Below, piece after piece: positions 23,201 to 35,465 of a stretch of 64,000 nt of DNA. A model generated the notes under the pieces. It ran no database searches. It saw only the letters and a program-made list of their open reading frames with translations, and was not told the DNA's origin. Each line of letters opens with the position of its first letter. Positions within the stretch are counted from its first letter, which is position 1. Source of the DNA: Stictocephala bisonia (Eukaryota > Arthropoda > Insecta > Hemiptera > Membracidae). Both the position numbers and the translations under genes were made by a program. The DNA lies in contig JAQJVL010000304.1 of assembly GCA_035578905.1 (NCBI GenBank), forward strand, positions 740,501 to 804,500, written 5' to 3'.

Positions 23201-25533
23201 TCAGGGCAAAGTATTTTTAACAAACTTTTATCGAATAAAAAATATATTTATACATAAAAGTATATCTAAACATCATATACTTCTTTATTCCTGACATGTT
23301 CGCTGATCTATAACTGATTAAGTAAGTTGTCAGGTTAATTAACCAAGATGCTAAGAAAGAGTTATTCTATAATATTGAATTACATAGGTATTGCTAAAGG
23401 TCCTCCACTTAATTCCTGTGACATGCTCTTTGATTCAATCGTTTTCTTCAGTATCGACTGTCTCGAGCCAGTTACATTCATTTCGGAAATTAATTTGTGA
23501 AAATAAGTGTTTTTCCCTCAAACTTGTCCTTTTACATTAGCTCACATAAGATCGAAAGGTTTATAAGTCTAGTAAAAGTTGACAGCAATAATTGTGTACA
23601 TTAGTTTACTACCCATTTCAATTTAAAATAAAAATCTTTGATTACATGGATCTTGAAAAATGTATTTAAAATGTTTTTGCTCTGGTGAATAATAATATAC
23701 ACAACAACAAATAGCTCGATAGATTGATATATGATCAAAAGTAAATGAATTCATCAGCAAAGTTATTTAATTTGTTTAACAGTGTATGCTTGGAATAACA
23801 GATAGTAAATTTATATGGAAGTACAAATAGGTAGGGCCTACTTTGTTGTGTTGGAAACTAAGCTAATATAAAGAGTAGACTGTAGAAACATAATAGGACT
23901 ATTGTGGTTTGCTAAATGAATACATGTTTGTAGTAATGGGAGAGATAAATATTCCGGCTGCTGAACAAACAAGTCAGCGCTTGTGGGTAGTTGATTTATT
24001 AGTTAGGTTGGAAGAAGAAGTAATGAGTTATAGTTACAGTGCAGGTGCCAAGAACTCATATAGTAGAAACCTTGAGTAATTAGTGATATTAATTCCAACC
24101 TCAAAATTATGAGTTTGGTGAGTTGTTCTGTATCTTATAAAAGTAGTTTTAAACTGCTTCATTCCGTCTTCCCTTTCAAACCTCATGACACAAAAAGACC
24201 TTACAGAACTATCAAGCAGCTTGACTGTCTCAGATTAAGTGGTGAAGACTAAGCCACATAAATAATTTATATAACAATGAATAATAATATGGACGAAGCA
24301 AGTACGGAAAGTAACCCACTTTCAACTGTCCATGAGAATAAAAAAAGTTATTTGGATGTCATTATTGTATTACAAGACTTTTAAACATATCAGGATAAGT
24401 TTTAAAAGATGAAATAAAGTACTTAAAGAATGCATAAAATTTACTGTTAATACTAATCAATCAATATAACGCGGCTGTGTTAACTTGTCAGTTAATCTTT
24501 ACTTGATTCAAGAAGCGACTTCCTAATGGCTTAATGTTTTTCTTGGCACCTTACTCAACCCTTTACACAGCCTGAAAAAAAAAACAGTGTAATAAAACCA
24601 TATTTCAAACTGGTAAATAAATAGAACAATACAATGATAAATTTACTATTGTTGACATGTTATTTGAAAATGTATTATTAGTTAATTTGCAATATGTTGG
24701 ATATATCACAAATACTCTAATTTACTAACAAGTTATCTTCGATGTCTTCCTTTAAGTGAACTTGGCTATAACTTCCAACATTGAGAGAGTATTTATCTGT
24801 GAGAACTCTCAAGTTCTCTCTTTCAAGTCAAGATTATTGTGAATATTTCTGATCCCTCCATATGACTGGAAAGTTTTCTTTTTAAATTAAGTAAAATTCT
24901 TTTATAATAAATGAAACGATTTTATAATTTAGCAAATATTATTTATATTACACTTTACGATAAGGGTAATAATTATTGTAGTTTTCAATATGACTCTCTT
25001 AAATATGTCTGCTTTACAATGTTTGAAAATGACATAAAAATGCAATACAAGTGCTGACAATTTTAGTTGAGGAACTTGTGAGATGTTCCAACCATCCGAC
25101 AATACCCGTAGGTATATTTCGGGGAAAGAATGGAGGGGTTTTTATAACAATAACAACTATATCATCAAAGTCCTTCACGGAGAACAATGTCCGTGGTTAA
25201 AACAAATATACAATGAAAAACTAGTTATTTTGAATACACAAAGATGTTTCTAACATGCTACCTGACATAGGGTAAATAAATAGAATACAATGTATATTTA
25301 TACATTTTGAAGTTGATGTCATACTAAGTCAATAAACTGATTTAATATTTATAGCTAAAATCAGCTAGAAAAATAATTATAAAAGAGAAATCTTTACTTA
25401 AAACCTGCAACCAAGAATGGTTAATACCAAGTATGGTATTGAGTGCTAATTGTTAAAAATAGTAAATATGAACAATGTTTTAGTAAAGTAAAAAATATAT
25501 ATTTTGTGTATAAATGGTAAATTTGTACTCAAA
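17261..25533. other. Long gene-free AT-rich stretch
   Basis: No convincing gene, RNA gene or mobile element is seen in over 8 kb. Minor items are an imperfect hairpin around CTAGATCT (17858-17880) and a G/T-biased tract near 19740-19900. Open frames here (17291-17476, 17973-18185, 20131-20322 and 20794-20985) are rich in I, F, Y, K and L, with no motif. Confidence 0.5.
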
Positions 25534-25535
25534 TA

Positions 25536-26076
25536 TACAGGGAGGAAAAATATGGAAACGCTTTCACAACTTTTGTATAACTTACATTCTAAAAGTGAAA
25601 TCTTGTACATGATCATGGTTACAAAGAACATACTTTTGATGCCATTACTAACATTTCATTTTTTCAGGAGGACGGACCACGAGAAGTTGAGCGAAAATCT
25701 TAAATGTAAGCTAGTTCGAGTTTGATGTCAAATGAAAGTTATATTCAAGAGAAATTAATTGCAACAAACCAGACTTCGAAAGGTTTATCCTTTTCATAGT
25801 AGGATTTTGAATATTGATTTTTTTTACATTTGAATTTTTTGATGTTAACAAATTGAACGGCGATTTGAATTTTTAAACAAACTAGTTTGAAAATAACATT
25901 TATCCCCTATTTAGTGGTTTTAAGTAAAATATTCTGATCAAATATTATACTTAATAGAACAATATTATTAAAAAAAATAAATTATAAAATTATAGAATTA
26001 ATAAAATAACAATAACAATTATTTATGGACAAAATAACGTCGTTGAGAAAGCGTTTCCATAGTTTTACACCCTGCA
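25536..26076 (+). mobile_element. MITE family 2, fuller copy with TA flanks
   Basis: The left end TACAGGG is followed by GAAAAATATGGAAACGCTTT (to about 25563). The right end is the complement of TGCAGGGTGTAAAACTATGG and continues into the same GAAACGCTTT block. The inverted ends extend about 35 bases with a few mismatches. TA flanks both sides (25534-25535 and 26077-26078). The interior has no transposase; the plus-strand frame 25504-25725 begins in flanking DNA and is fortuitous. Ends and target suit a Tc1/mariner-type non-autonomous element. Confidence 0.8.
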
Positions 26077-26078
26077 TA

Positions 26079-28850
26079 TTATTGTACAATACATATATTT
26101 GAAATATTGTAAATTAAGAGTCTACACAAAATATCTGTAGTTATTTAGTTTATTCGTTGAACTTTATTACCTCAATATACTTGGTAATTTTTAGTATTAA
26201 TAGTTAAATGCGGCAGTTCGACATTTTATTTAAGTCAATTTTCACAAACGAAATGCGTAGAACACCAGACATATTAACTCTGAATAATATATTAAAATCA
26301 ACAGTTAAAACATAAAAATGATAACATTAAGTTATTGTAAACATTTCTTTAGTAAGTGTGTGCATTTTAAACTACTCTGTTATTGCCCTTACAACTTGTT
26401 TCCAGTAGCTCACGGTTGACATCATAAACGATTTAATATTGTAATTATCTAAATTACTGCCTCAATTATATGTAATCTACTCAATTAATCGACCAAACAC
26501 TGCCCGGCTTAACATTTCAATACTAAACCAATAGCACTATGCAATATATTTTCTTTCTTAGTTTCAAATTTCATTACTATCAATACACTATTTTATTGTA
26601 AACATAATATTACTAAAATTTTAACATTATTTTATTCAAACATTTTATTTTAAATTTTAGGTGAACGTTTTAAGGTTGCTAGATTTTTATGATTGGTACT
26701 AATTTATTACTAACACTGTTTTATTGGTTTCCTAAAACTTTTTATTTACATTATAGAAAATATTTAAAGCATTATCTTTATAGCAAATTGCGTGAAAAGC
26801 TTATAATAATTTATTTTGTATTATTAAAATTAACTGTGCATGAGATAAAAGGGAACATTTATGATACAATAAAACAAGTGCAATTTGAAAAACTTTTTGG
26901 CAGAATAGATGATTAATCCATAAAAACTATAAAAATATAGCCTTCAATACCTTATAACAATAAATTATAATAATTTTTATTATAAAATGTAACGAATAAC
27001 TCATTCACATCTTGAGTTAGAATATAGAATTAATTGATTTAACTTCAATCCTTCTTACAGGGTAATATAAATGTTTATTTATTTTTACTTCCACTAATAA
27101 CCCTGTCACCAATTATAATCAGTCCAAAGAACATTGCACACTTTACTCTTCCTAGATGTTTAAAGTAAGAAAAAATAAAAATAAATAGCCAACATTAATT
27201 TAATACAAGACCCCTGATACATTTTCAGTGGTTACCCACCTCACCTACTGATGGACTTGTATGAATACAATAAAATTACTAACACCATCTACTTACTCTA
27301 TTTATGATAGTTAATTATGAATACCTCAAACGACATTAAAATATTTTCATATTGTTCTACAACCGTTGATTATGAAGTATGAATATTGTGAAAGGTCGTA
27401 AACTCTTTCAGTTGCTCAACTCCGTATTGATTCGTATACTTATGACAAACTTTATGCAAGCCTTCAAAAGGGAATCATTATGTTTTAAAGCTACCATTAC
27501 ATGTATTCTGCTAGTATACACTGATGTATCTAGTACGTATACATCAGATGTATTCCCAGTATGATTTTGTTATAAAGGAACAAGGATTTCTCAGTGTCTG
27601 AAACATAAATATTTACAATCATTAAGGCAAGCACTAATTTTGTAAACTTATTTATTTATTCTTAAGATGCCGATAGTCTAGATATTGACGGATATGGATT
27701 TCAAATGAGTGTGATGAGTGTATATAAGCGAATGTTGTACCATTATTATGGAATATAATGATGTCCTACGTTTTATACTGATTGGTGCTATTCAAAGACA
27801 CTGGCAAACCTAAAAGTACAATTTTAAGAATAAATAATTTTAAACAAACTAAACACAAGGAATGTAACTAATGTTGCAATCTTTATTGAATTAGATAAGG
27901 AATATTAATTATTTGATAATCATATATCAAGGTTGAACAATGCTTCATCGCAACTGACAGGCGCAAAGCAAGGCGTAAAGGCAATACAGGCAACTGTCAG
28001 TCATTCGGTCAAATAGCAAAAGGTTTTTTTTTTTATTCATATGAAATATAGAACTTACAAAGCTAAACTTTTAGGATATAGAGATAGGTTTTAAATCACT
28101 GAATCGTAAATTTCTGAATTCCTTAAATTTTAGAGATATTATTTGAAATATATAGCCCACTCTAATGTGGATTCCAGTAAAAGAGGTTTTAATGTAATTC
28201 TTTAAATTAAAATGATATCATTATACTATAATTTGATATTATACAATGCTGTAAATTTTACTATAAAAGGAAATAATAGATTTTATTACTAACTTGACTA
28301 ACTTAAAAGAATTAAAAATAGTTTACAAAATATTTAAAACATCTAATGTAATACCAATATCAAGACAAAGTCACATAAAATGAATACACTTGAAAGACTT
28401 AATGCGAACGATGTTTGTAAAAGGTTTTAATGCATTGTGTAAGGATTAATTTCAAATATATAAAATTAAATCACAACCTTCTGTTTTCAATTTATAAAAG
28501 TAATTACAAGTAATATTTGTAGCAGAATAAAATGTATAACATATGTGGTGAGTTTAATGCCACATAAAACAAGTAAGTCAGTCATAATGTTGTCTTTCCG
28601 GATATCCCAATATGTAGATTTTCTGAATTATATTCATACTCCTTCTGGATATTACTCATAAAATATTACAATAACTTGGGCTTAAACAGGTTAAAAAGGA
28701 TAACCAATAATTTATACAAACTTTATACATAGAATGTTACATTTAAGCATGTACTACATGTTAAAAAGACCAAATATTTTCCTAAAATGAGTTTAATTAA
28801 ATATAATTTAAATTTCTCTTCACCAATTTTTACCCTACCCCACCATTCCT
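26079..28850. other. AT-rich stretch without a recognisable gene
   Basis: Nothing supportable was seen apart from short I/F/Y/K-rich chance frames at 26689-26916 and 27379-27564. Confidence 0.5.
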
Positions 28851-29200
28851 TGAGTGGTGCTGTTATAAGCATGTTACCCCACCGCTATCAGCTGTGGGCG
28901 AAGGTCACTTCAAAGTCCTCTCATAACTCACACTATTTGCCCACAGGCAACCAGGGATGACGCACATTCCAGCTTGCTCCCCATAGACTCTTAATAATAC
29001 CAGAGTGTATATAGTTTTGTTGTATTTGATTATATGTATTAATACACCCTCTAAGTTGTAACTCACAATTTTACTCTGCTCTACCTCATAATTCCCACAA
29101 GGACGACTACCACTCCACGACATCCAGGAACGCTACTACGCCAGAATAAGGTAATGGCATTACAATTCTATACATACCTAAACCCTACCTAAAGTCTAAA
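28851..29200. other. GC-richer patch with a near-perfect hairpin
   Basis: Composition rises sharply relative to the flanks. CTGTGGGCGAA at 28892-28902 pairs with TTTGCCCACAG at 28936-28946 (one mismatch, 33-base loop). A 72-codon minus-strand frame (29123-28905) shows no recognised motif. It may be a diverged SINE or transposon remnant. Confidence 0.35.
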
Positions 29201-29904
29201 ATGCACATCACCACTACGCCTAAACATTTCTTTGTGTTTAGTTTTATAATGTATAAACTATTGTAATTAATAAAGTTTGAAATGATAAATCTTGAACTCT
29301 GTATAGAGTTCAAACTTTTAACAATATATAGTTGTAAACTTGTTAAAGATATAGTGGCCTGTAATGAAGTTAAAAGAAAGATTTACATTGAAGACTTAAT
29401 TATGTCCAAGTGATTGCTCTCAACTTGTTTTCCATTTGTAATGGTCACAAGAGCTCATTAGTCTTTTACGTTGTTTTAACGTATTTAAAGACTAATTTAT
29501 TATTTTGCTTCAATGTCCTTGTTATAAATATTAATATAGTTGATTTATATATAAGTTTAATGGCTTACTATCACTATGAAGCTATTGTAATGACTTGACC
29601 GTACACAAAAGAAACATACTAATTAATTTCAACTAAAAGGGCGTACTGCTTTCAATATAGGACAAAAATGTAGGATAAAATCAAAATGATAACAATTCTG
29701 GTCATCATTTTAGCTTCTAATAATTTTTTTAAAATACGTTCTAGTTTAAGAATAGGTAGAAATAAGTGTATTTTAATTAATATATATTAATAATTATTAA
29801 TACATAATTAATAGTTTATTTAGTATTATTGATAAATATGGTAACAATTATCTTTATTTTATTATATTAAACATAATTGTATATAATAGGGTGTATATAT
29901 TATG
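29201..29904. other. AT-rich stretch without a recognisable gene
   Basis: Only AT-rich DNA with palindromic TTAATTAATA-type runs near 29770-29815 is seen. Confidence 0.5.
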
Positions 29905-30350
29905 TACAGGGTGAGGCAGACCACCCGTGCAGTATGTATAGCCGGTGAACGGTTTTGTCTAGTACCATAAAACTAAATTATTTATCTATAAATAGCACAT
30001 GGCGAGTTAATTAAAGCTATTTTCATCAACATTTATGCACAGTATCCTCCAAAACAAAAAGCTGTGGGTTCTAAATATTTATATGTAAACATAAGACAAA
30101 CAATACACCATTTTAAAGTTCTTGTTGAAATATACTCATTGGCATCAAGAAAATTCACTTATCTTAAATTTATTTCAAAATGGTGGGTGTTTTTTAATAA
30201 AATGATTACTTTTACAGAATACCCTCATTTTCTCACCATTTAAGGTGTATCCATTCCAATTTCAAATTATTATGCGAATTTTTATGTTGGGTTTTATCTT
30301 AACCTGAATTTTGGAAAATTCAAAGTTCTTATAAGTCAAAATGTTAAATA
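29905..30350 (+). mobile_element. One-ended CAGGGTG transposon remnant
   Basis: TA followed by CAGGGTGAGGCAGACCACCC at 29905-29926 has the form of the left terminus of a Tc1/mariner-type MITE. No complementary right terminus was found in the next kilobase, so the right limit given is arbitrary and the copy may be truncated. Confidence 0.4.
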
Positions 30351-30789
30351 GCAACAAACATCATATTAAAAATACAAGCAAACTTTGTATTTATCTCGTA
30401 TATTAAAGATATCATGGGAGAAATGGGGATTATTATATCACTTACTTGCTGTTAGTTTTACTGTCTAGGGAACATTTTGTAACAAAACACAGCTGAGCAG
30501 TTTTTACCATCAAATAAATAAGCTGCACAATACTAAGGATATTTTTACAGCCAAAAAAAGAGCAAACATAAAATTTTCCTTCCTTTTTCTAAATGAAGCT
30601 TAACAAACAATTAGACATACTCTAAAAAGAATCTATAAATGTACATCAAACCTCTAATGGGCTTCCCATGCCTAAGATAAAACTAATTAAACAGTACTAG
30701 TTTTGACTGCATTTAGTTATTCTGTTTGTTGCAATCAATTGCTTAATTTCTGTTACACACCACTGTATGTACTGGTATGAGTGGGTTAA

Positions 30790-31036
30790 CACGTACAGTG
30801 GTATTGACTCACCCACCCACCCATAAACGTACAGTGGTACTGACCCACCCATACAGGTACAGTATTACTGACCCACCGGCGCACCCACCCATACACGGTT
30901 ATTTGATATTTTTGTATATATTAATGATAATAAACATTAAAAAATGGAATGTACAGTACAGTGGTACTGACCCACCCACCCACCCATACTCGTACAGTGT
31001 TATTGACCTGCCACCCACCCATACACGAACATATGT
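30790..31036 (+). repeat. Dispersed ~30-bp minisatellite, locus 1
   Basis: About five imperfect units built on CGTACAGTGGTATTGAC followed by CCACCCACCCATACA. They form two blocks (30790-30897 and 30953-31036) separated by about 55 bases of AT-rich DNA. The 105-codon open frame across it (30777-31094) is a low-complexity reading rich in T, H and P and not a gene. Confidence 0.85.
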
Positions 31037-31957
31037 ACGTAAGATATGTAAAAAATCAATAACCAGTTCAAATTTTCCTTTGATGAAGACTTAAACGTCC
31101 AAATGTTTAGATTGTATTTACAGGTTCAGTCTAATTTTATTGTTTAAAATTTCCTTAGACTTGTTATTTATAAAACTCCCATACGGTTAACGACAGACTT
31201 CTCAAATGGATTGGGTTGTTAACACAAAGTACAGTAGCTTTGAAATGGAAAGAGCTATTTAATTAACTCTTGCCTGAAAAACAACTTATTTAGGTTTTCT
31301 TATAAAAGATTAAGTAATGAAAGAATTTCTTCTCTCGTAAAACAAATAACATACTTTATTACTTGAAGGCTTTTATATATTATTATATATGTTATTTTTA
31401 AAACACTCAGTTGTAAAGTTCTAATAACTATAGGAATTGTTTTTACCACATACTTTCTCTGATCCCAAAAGGTTTATTCCACCCTAGACTAGCTCATCTT
31501 TCAATGGCAGACTTTCTATTTTTTTTATATTTTTTTTACCTCTCTCCAAAAGTGTGAAATGTGTGCGATCTTTCTTAAAATCATTGAAAGACATGTGTCC
31601 AGAGGATTTAATATTTTAAAGCAATTCATTTAGCTCAATACACATCCGTTTTAATTTTATTTGCGTTACTAACACTATTTTAGTGGGTATTTGGACATGG
31701 ATTATCCTAAGAAAATGAGGATTAGTTCAATTCAAATTATTAACAGTAATATTGTTTAACTTTAACATATTTTGAAAAAAAAAATATTCAATTGATGTGC
31801 CAGACTGAATAAATTTAAATATATTTACTACAAAAAATAAAAAATAAAATACAGTCAGGTAAAGGAACGTTTCCTCTTCAATTTGATCTCCTATAACAAG
31901 ATAAATGGCAATTACATACATGGACGTGCATTGAACGGGAAGTGTGGATCAGCAGGA
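31037..31957. other. AT-rich stretch without a recognisable gene
   Basis: Nothing supportable was found. The minus-strand frame 31727-31921 is aromatic-rich chance sequence. Confidence 0.5.
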
Positions 31958-32004
31958 GAACGTTCCTCGCGAGGTTTAGTGCTGGAACTTAACCTAACCT
32001 AACG
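31958..32004. repeat. Palindrome pair beside a short TTAGG-type motif
   Basis: Overlapping palindromes GAACGTTC (31958-31965) and CCTCGCGAGG (31965-31974) are followed by TTAACCTAACCTAACG (31989-32004). On the minus strand that is about two and a half units of TTAGG, the usual insect telomere repeat. It is too short to prove a telomeric origin. Confidence 0.5.
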
Positions 32005-32755
32005 TAACTCAAGACCACGTTTACTGAAACTGTAGCCACCATCGTGAGTTGATATTAACTATCTTCTAACTCTTGAAGATTAATATTTGTACTCTTAATT
32101 TAAGTATCACTAATTATTGCATAAAAATGTAACATATGTATTTTGGTAAAAATATAAATGTACAACAAACCAACAACTGCATTAAATATATCAATTTTTA
32201 TTATAGAAAAATACGTATACAAGATCAAACATATAAAACACTTTACGCTACAATACTCTAAACTGCTTTCATTGTATTTTATATCCATCGATTGGACGTC
32301 AACTTAAGATAAAACTATCGAGTCATATAGGTTTAATTATAAGTAAGGCTATATGATATAATGTATAAAATATAAGACAATCGGACTAAATGTGTACAAA
32401 AGTGTCTATTTTCTGAATTAAAAAAAATAATAAACTGAATGTTTTTTTTATGGCGTAAAGCTTATAGTTATTTTCTCATTCTAATATTTACTTAACACTC
32501 TTTAAAATCACGTTTAAGACTTTATTTTGTGAGGCTTTTCAGAATGAATGTTTTTGTAATCAAATACTTGTGTATCATTGATAATTATATTTTAATTTTA
32601 TCATGCGGTATTTCAGTTACCCCAAAAATACGATTTAGTTTGGTGTTAACAGTATATCACTATGTTAAGTATATACTTCTACCTAATTACCGTATTTGAA
32701 ACATTGATTAGCAAGTTAATTACATTGAAAATGTTGTATCGAGGTATTAGTCAAA
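32005..32755. other. AT-rich stretch without a recognisable gene
   Basis: No gene or repeat was recognised up to the LINE tail. Confidence 0.5.
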
Positions 32756-35465
32756 TATGAAATGAAATGAAATGAAAATGAAATGAAATGAAATGAAATG
32801 AAAAACGTCTTTATTTAACCAGGCGAAGTTGGGACTAGAAAGTCCCTTCTTCCACTTAACCTGATACAAAAATAATTAAAATTATAACAGTTTTGTTTTT
32901 AAATACATTAATTGCAACTGAATAAAAGTAACAATAACTATTATAATATATAAAAAAAAAACTATTTTAAAGTAAATAATATTAATAAACACAGTGAAAT
33001 GATGTATGTAATTACAAGTATAAAATAAATTAACAGACTTAGAAATAAAAATAAGATTATGAAATTCCACTTACACCCTCACACACGCTCTCTTCAACTG
33101 GATCACACGCTCATTCACACATTTATTAACTTAATAGTAAATCATAAAACTAAAAGAAAAAAGAAAAAACTTACAAACCACATTCATACGTATCCTCCAG
33201 ATGCCTGCCAAACACTACCGGCTATCATCGGACCCGCAGGAGAAAGTCTTTTACCTCCGCCCTGAAGCGATAACAGTTATCAATGTTCCTCATACCATCT
33301 GGAAGGGAATTCCACAGCCAGCAAGAATTTACGGTAAACGATTTATTAAATATTGAAGTTCTATGAGTAGGAATACAAAGAAGCGAAGCACCCCTGCGTG
33401 TTTCCCGGGCACTAACATGAGACAAAAACTTGAAGTTATCATACAGATATTTAGGAGACTTCGTGTGCAATACCTTGTGTAAGAAAGAAATGGTGTGAAA
33501 TTCATAGAGCCCCTTAATTTTTAGTAAAGAAAGTTGATCATAGAATTGGGTTACATGATCTCTTCTTGAAAGATGAAATATGAATCTGATGCAGTAATTT
33601 TGTGCACGTTGAAGTCTCTCACAAAGCTCGGCAGACATGTCATTAATCACGACGTCACAATAATTAAAGTGAGTGAGAACTAGAGCCCTTACTAGCAACA
33701 CTTTGACATTCAGTGGTAAGTAAAGTGCAAACCGTTTCAAACTGTGTATGCCTGCAAACACTCTGTTACAAATTTCAGTTACCTGCTCAGCCCATCCCAA
33801 GGTCCTAGTAATAGTGAGTCCAAGGTTACGTACTTTGTCGCTGTATTCAAGTGCCTGGTTGTTCAGAATAAGTTTCGGGATGTCATTGAAGTTAAGTTTG
33901 TTAAGAAGTTTGCTGTAACCAATTATTATGACTTGGGTTTTATTTTCATTCAGTTTCAATCCATGGCGGAGGGCCCAAGAGCTAATAGCTTGTATATCGG
34001 AGTTCATAAGAAATACACATCTGACCAAGTCAGTAATTGAAAAGTGGTGATATATCTGCAAGTCATCTGCGTACAAGTGAAATTTAGAGTTTAAAATTAC
34101 ATTAATTATGTCATTGATATAAAGAGAGAAGAAAAGTGGCCCTAGCACTGTACCCTGAGGTACACCTCTAGTAACAGATCTCAAGTGTGAAGCATCATTA
34201 CCAGCTTTCACACACTGTCTACGGTCAGATAGATATGACCTCACCCAGTCAACACAACCATCAGAAAATCCACTCCTCTTCAACTTAAGTAAGAGAAGAG
34301 GGTGAACAACGCAGTCGAAGGCCTTAGAAAAATCAAATAAAGTTAAGAGTGTCAATTGCCTACTGTCCATGGCACGACGAATATCGTCAGGTATTTTTAG
34401 AAGTGCAGATGTGGTACTGTGTTGTGGTCTGAATCCAGATTGATAATTGGACAGGATATTGTTACGTTCTATAAATGATGATAGCTGCTCATGTACCACT
34501 CTTTCAAGGCACTTGGACAATGCTGGGAGGATATTAATAGGTCTGAAATCAGAAGGTGACAGGGGAGAGGAGCATTTATGAAGTGGGCGTACAATAGCAC
34601 TTTTCCAAATGTTTGGAAAAGTGGAAGACATGAGAGACCTATTAAAAATCAATGTAATTATTGGGAGTGTGACAGGCAAAGTATCTTTGATAAATTTAAT
34701 AGGAATATTATCGGACCCGACTGCATTACTTGTAGTTCTCATGACTGCTCTACACACATCAGCCTCCGTTACAGATGAAAAGGAAAACTGCTCCTCAAAA
34801 TGAGGTAAGGGCAATCTATGAAGTTGGTCGATGTAAGCAGGAACTCCTGACTGGTCCACTGGTATATTTACGAAAAAATCATTGATGGTATTGAGATCGA
34901 TGTTGATAGATTTTTCAACCATGGGTTTACCAAGTCCCATTTCTTTGACTTTGGACCATAATTTTTTAGATGATTGGTGGAGACCAGAAAAGGATCTATA
35001 GTAGTACCTAGCTTTTGCATTACGTATTTGTTGTTGAGTACTATTTCTAAGACGTTTATAGGATAGCCAGTCCTCAGGTAACTTTGAGCGTTTCGCTCTT
35101 CTAAACGATAGATCTCTTGCTTTTTGAAGGCGTCGAATATCATCAGTAAGCCAAGGAGCAGGCTTCTTTGTAACTCTTTTCGTAATCAAAGGAGCATGCT
35201 TGTCATACAAGGTAGTTAAGATGTTATTAAATGCCTGTACCATATTATCAACGTCAGGGGAAAAAAGTACATCGTCCCACTGAGTTACATGCAAATCGAA
35301 AAGAAATTCTTCAAAATCTATGGCTTTATAATTTCTATGTTGAATATATTTGGGTTGTGATTTAGGAAGCTGAAGTTTGTAGGCACAGAAGATGAGATCA
35401 TGCTTAGATAGGCCAGGAGCAGGGAGTTGTCCATGGTGTGCGACATGGGTGAGACATGCGAGTAA
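32756..35465 (-). mobile_element. 5'-truncated non-LTR retrotransposon (LINE, probably CR1/L2 group)
   Basis: On the minus strand the element runs from a truncated endonuclease through an intact reverse transcriptase and a ~470-base 3' UTR to a terminal short tandem repeat. The tail, read on the minus strand, is about nine units of TTTCA (plus-strand 32756-32803). An AATAAA lies just upstream of it, within GGTTAAATAAAGACG. Ending in a short repeat rather than poly(A) is typical of CR1/L2-group and related elements; clade assignment is inference. The 5' boundary near 35456-35465 is set by loss of recognisable endonuclease sequence. No target duplication was found. Confidence 0.9.

Noticed and set aside
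27055..27070. Splice acceptor CTTCTTACAG followed by GGTAAT
   Set aside because: Acceptor and donor-like bases abut, leaving no exon between them.
30777..31094. 105-codon Thr/His/Pro-rich open frame
   Set aside because: It is a reading of the ~30-bp minisatellite with no independent coding evidence.
34578..34803. Plus-strand frames inside the LINE
   Set aside because: They are antisense shadows of the minus-strand reverse transcriptase gene.
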